From: Volucribacter amazonae
Lineage (GTDB): Bacteria; Pseudomonadota; Gammaproteobacteria; Enterobacterales; Pasteurellaceae
Direction: 5' to 3'
Assembly (NCBI RefSeq): GCF_029783845.1
Contig: NZ_LWID01000001.1
Coordinates: 620,001-684,000 of the forward strand
DNA: 64,000 nucleotides
The notes below the pieces were generated by a model. That model was not told where the DNA came from and ran no database searches. It worked only from the letters and a program-made list of their open reading frames with translations. The position numbers and the translations under genes were made by a program. Positions 62,933 to 64,000 of this stretch are shown in pieces (position 1 is the stretch's first letter; each line of letters begins with the position of its first letter).

Positions 62933-64000
62933 ATTAGAGTACATATCATCAATTTGCTGACGATAACGTTGCATAATAATTTTACGCCGTAATTTTAAGG
63001 TTGGCGTAATTTCTTCCATTTTCACACTAAAGGCTTGTGGTAATAGCGTGAATTTTTTAATTTGTTCAAAGCTCGGTAATTCTTTTTGTAATTCATTAAT
63101 ACGTTTCTCAAAAAACTTAATAATTTCTACATTTTTTAGCAATTCTAACCGATCTTGGTATTTTAAATTAATTTGCTTAGCGTATTCTTCCAAGCTGGTA
63201 AAACAAGGCACAATCAAGGCAGAAACATATTTTTTCGCATCAGCAATGACCGCAATTTGCTCAATAAATTTATCTTTACCAATTTTGCCTTCAATATATT
63301 GTGGGGCAATATATTTACCATTTGAGGTTTTCATTAATTCTTTAATGCGATCGGTGATATATAAATGCCCTTGTGCATCAATTTCCCCCGCATCGCCCGT
63401 TTTAAGAAAACCATCAGCAGTAAATGCCTGTGCAGTATCTTCTGGCTTTTTATAATACCCTCGCATTACCATTTCACCACGCACTAAAATTTCATTATTT
63501 TCGCCAATTTTAACTTCTACATTGGGCATAATAGTGCCGATTGAATTAGGCTCAAATGCTTGTTCTTGCCAACAAGAAATAGTGGCTGTGGTTTCGGTCA
63601 TACCATAACCCAATTTAATGTTAATACCGATCGCATGGAAAAATAAAGCGATTGAGGGTTCTAATTTTGCACCGCCACAAGGCATCATACGGATACGACC
63701 ACCGAGTAAATTACGTAATTTCGCTAAAACTAATTTGTCCGCTAAAGCATATTGTTGACGTAATAGCCAGCTAGGTTTTGCTTGATAAAAATATTTTTCA
63801 CCGATACGAATAGCCCATTTAAACAGATTACGGCGAAACCAAGAGGCTTGATTGACCTTGTCCCATACTGCATTGTAAATTTTTTCATAAAAGCGTGGCA
63901 CTGCACACATTAATGTTGGACGCATAGCAGTTAAGGCTTCTCTGACTTGATTTGTATCTTCAATATAAACGTTGGTCGCTCCCCGATGTAAAATATAGGC
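62930..64000 (-). CDS. long-chain acyl-CoA synthetase (FadD15-like), 5' end outside window
   Basis: The frame stays open to the right edge, so at least 357 codons of an expected ~600 are present. Adenylate-forming motifs are visible: LGYGMTETTATISCW, the ATP loop RGYYKKPEDTAQAF and LKTGDAGEIDAQGHLYITDRIKELMKTSNGKY. The C-terminal lysine region is LTLKLRRKI. The large 'AMP-binding' type with TPTLKLRRK belongs to the FadD15/FAA1 group, which activates fatty acids with CoA. The methionine at 63925 is internal, since conserved sequence (YIEDTNQVREAL) continues upstream of it. Confidence 0.88.
   Translation of the reverse strand, partial: AYILHRGATNVYIEDTNQVREALTAMRPTLMCAVPRFYEKIYNAVWDKVNQASWFRRNLFKWAIRIGEKYFYQAKPSWLLRQQYALADKLVLAKLRNLLGGRIRMMPCGGAKLEPSIALFFHAIGINIKLGYGMTETTATISCWQEQAFEPNSIGTIMPNVEVKIGENNEILVRGEMVMRGYYKKPEDTAQAFTADGFLKTGDAGEIDAQGHLYITDRIKELMKTSNGKYIAPQYIEGKIGKDKFIEQIAVIADAKKYVSALIVPCFTSLEEYAKQINLKYQDRLELLKNVEIIKFFEKRINELQKELPSFEQIKKFTLLPQAFSVKMEEITPTLKLRRKIIMQRYRQQIDDMYSN

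Overview
The window comes from a low-GC gammaproteobacterium of the family Pasteurellaceae. The Haemophilus-type DNA uptake signal AAGTGCGGT and its complement recur throughout, both inside genes and as inverted pairs in terminators. Gene content and order (can-yadGH, rlmN-pilW-rodZ-ispG-hisS-yfgM, plsC-ftsP, folP-glmM) fit the group. I do not assign a species.

Layout. Positions 1-5500 hold housekeeping genes: the 5' part of rplM, the yadGH ABC exporter divergent from carbonic anhydrase can, zapG, rplY and truA. Positions 5552-13104 are one minus-strand operon for a FetMP/P19-type iron uptake system: FTR1-like permease, P19 periplasmic protein (frameshifted here), a DUF2318 membrane protein carrying an added YHS-like domain, two FtsX-type permeases, an ABC ATPase and a TlpA-like thioredoxin lipoprotein. 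A near-perfect Fur box lies at its promoter. Positions 13317-26662 carry accD, slyB/pcp, yecM, argS, rlmE, ftsH, folP, glmM, degQ and nrdA.

Positions 26934-43570 are an accessory island. It holds a two-partner secretion (CdiB/CdiA-FhaB type) pair with a 2873-residue exoprotein, then a string of displaced C-terminal toxin modules each followed by a candidate immunity gene: small lipoproteins, an unknown protein and an Imm49-like protein. It ends in a duplicated scrap of the exoprotein gene. The exoprotein tip and the first orphan module share a 21-base seam, as expected of toxin-tip exchange.

Positions 43641-49465 return to core genes: sirB2-like, tRNA-Ile2, trhP, a DUF945 gene, folX and metF with a MetJ box. 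Positions 49535-52415 encode a Bap-like repetitive surface protein split by a run of nine Gs; eight or eleven would join the halves, so it looks phase-variable and is OFF in this sequence. Positions 52725-64000 hold xerD, yfgM, hisS, ispG, rodZ, pilW, rlmN, lpxH, plsC, ftsP and the 3' part of a long-chain acyl-CoA synthetase gene.

The most unusual genome-scale feature is a family of twelve copies of a ~105-bp palindromic intergenic element. It has TATAG...CTATA ends and an internal block closely resembling the neisserial Correia element. Copies have landed in at least three transcription-terminator loops and supply stop codons to flanking genes. Full-length and internally deleted (59-71 bp) forms coexist.
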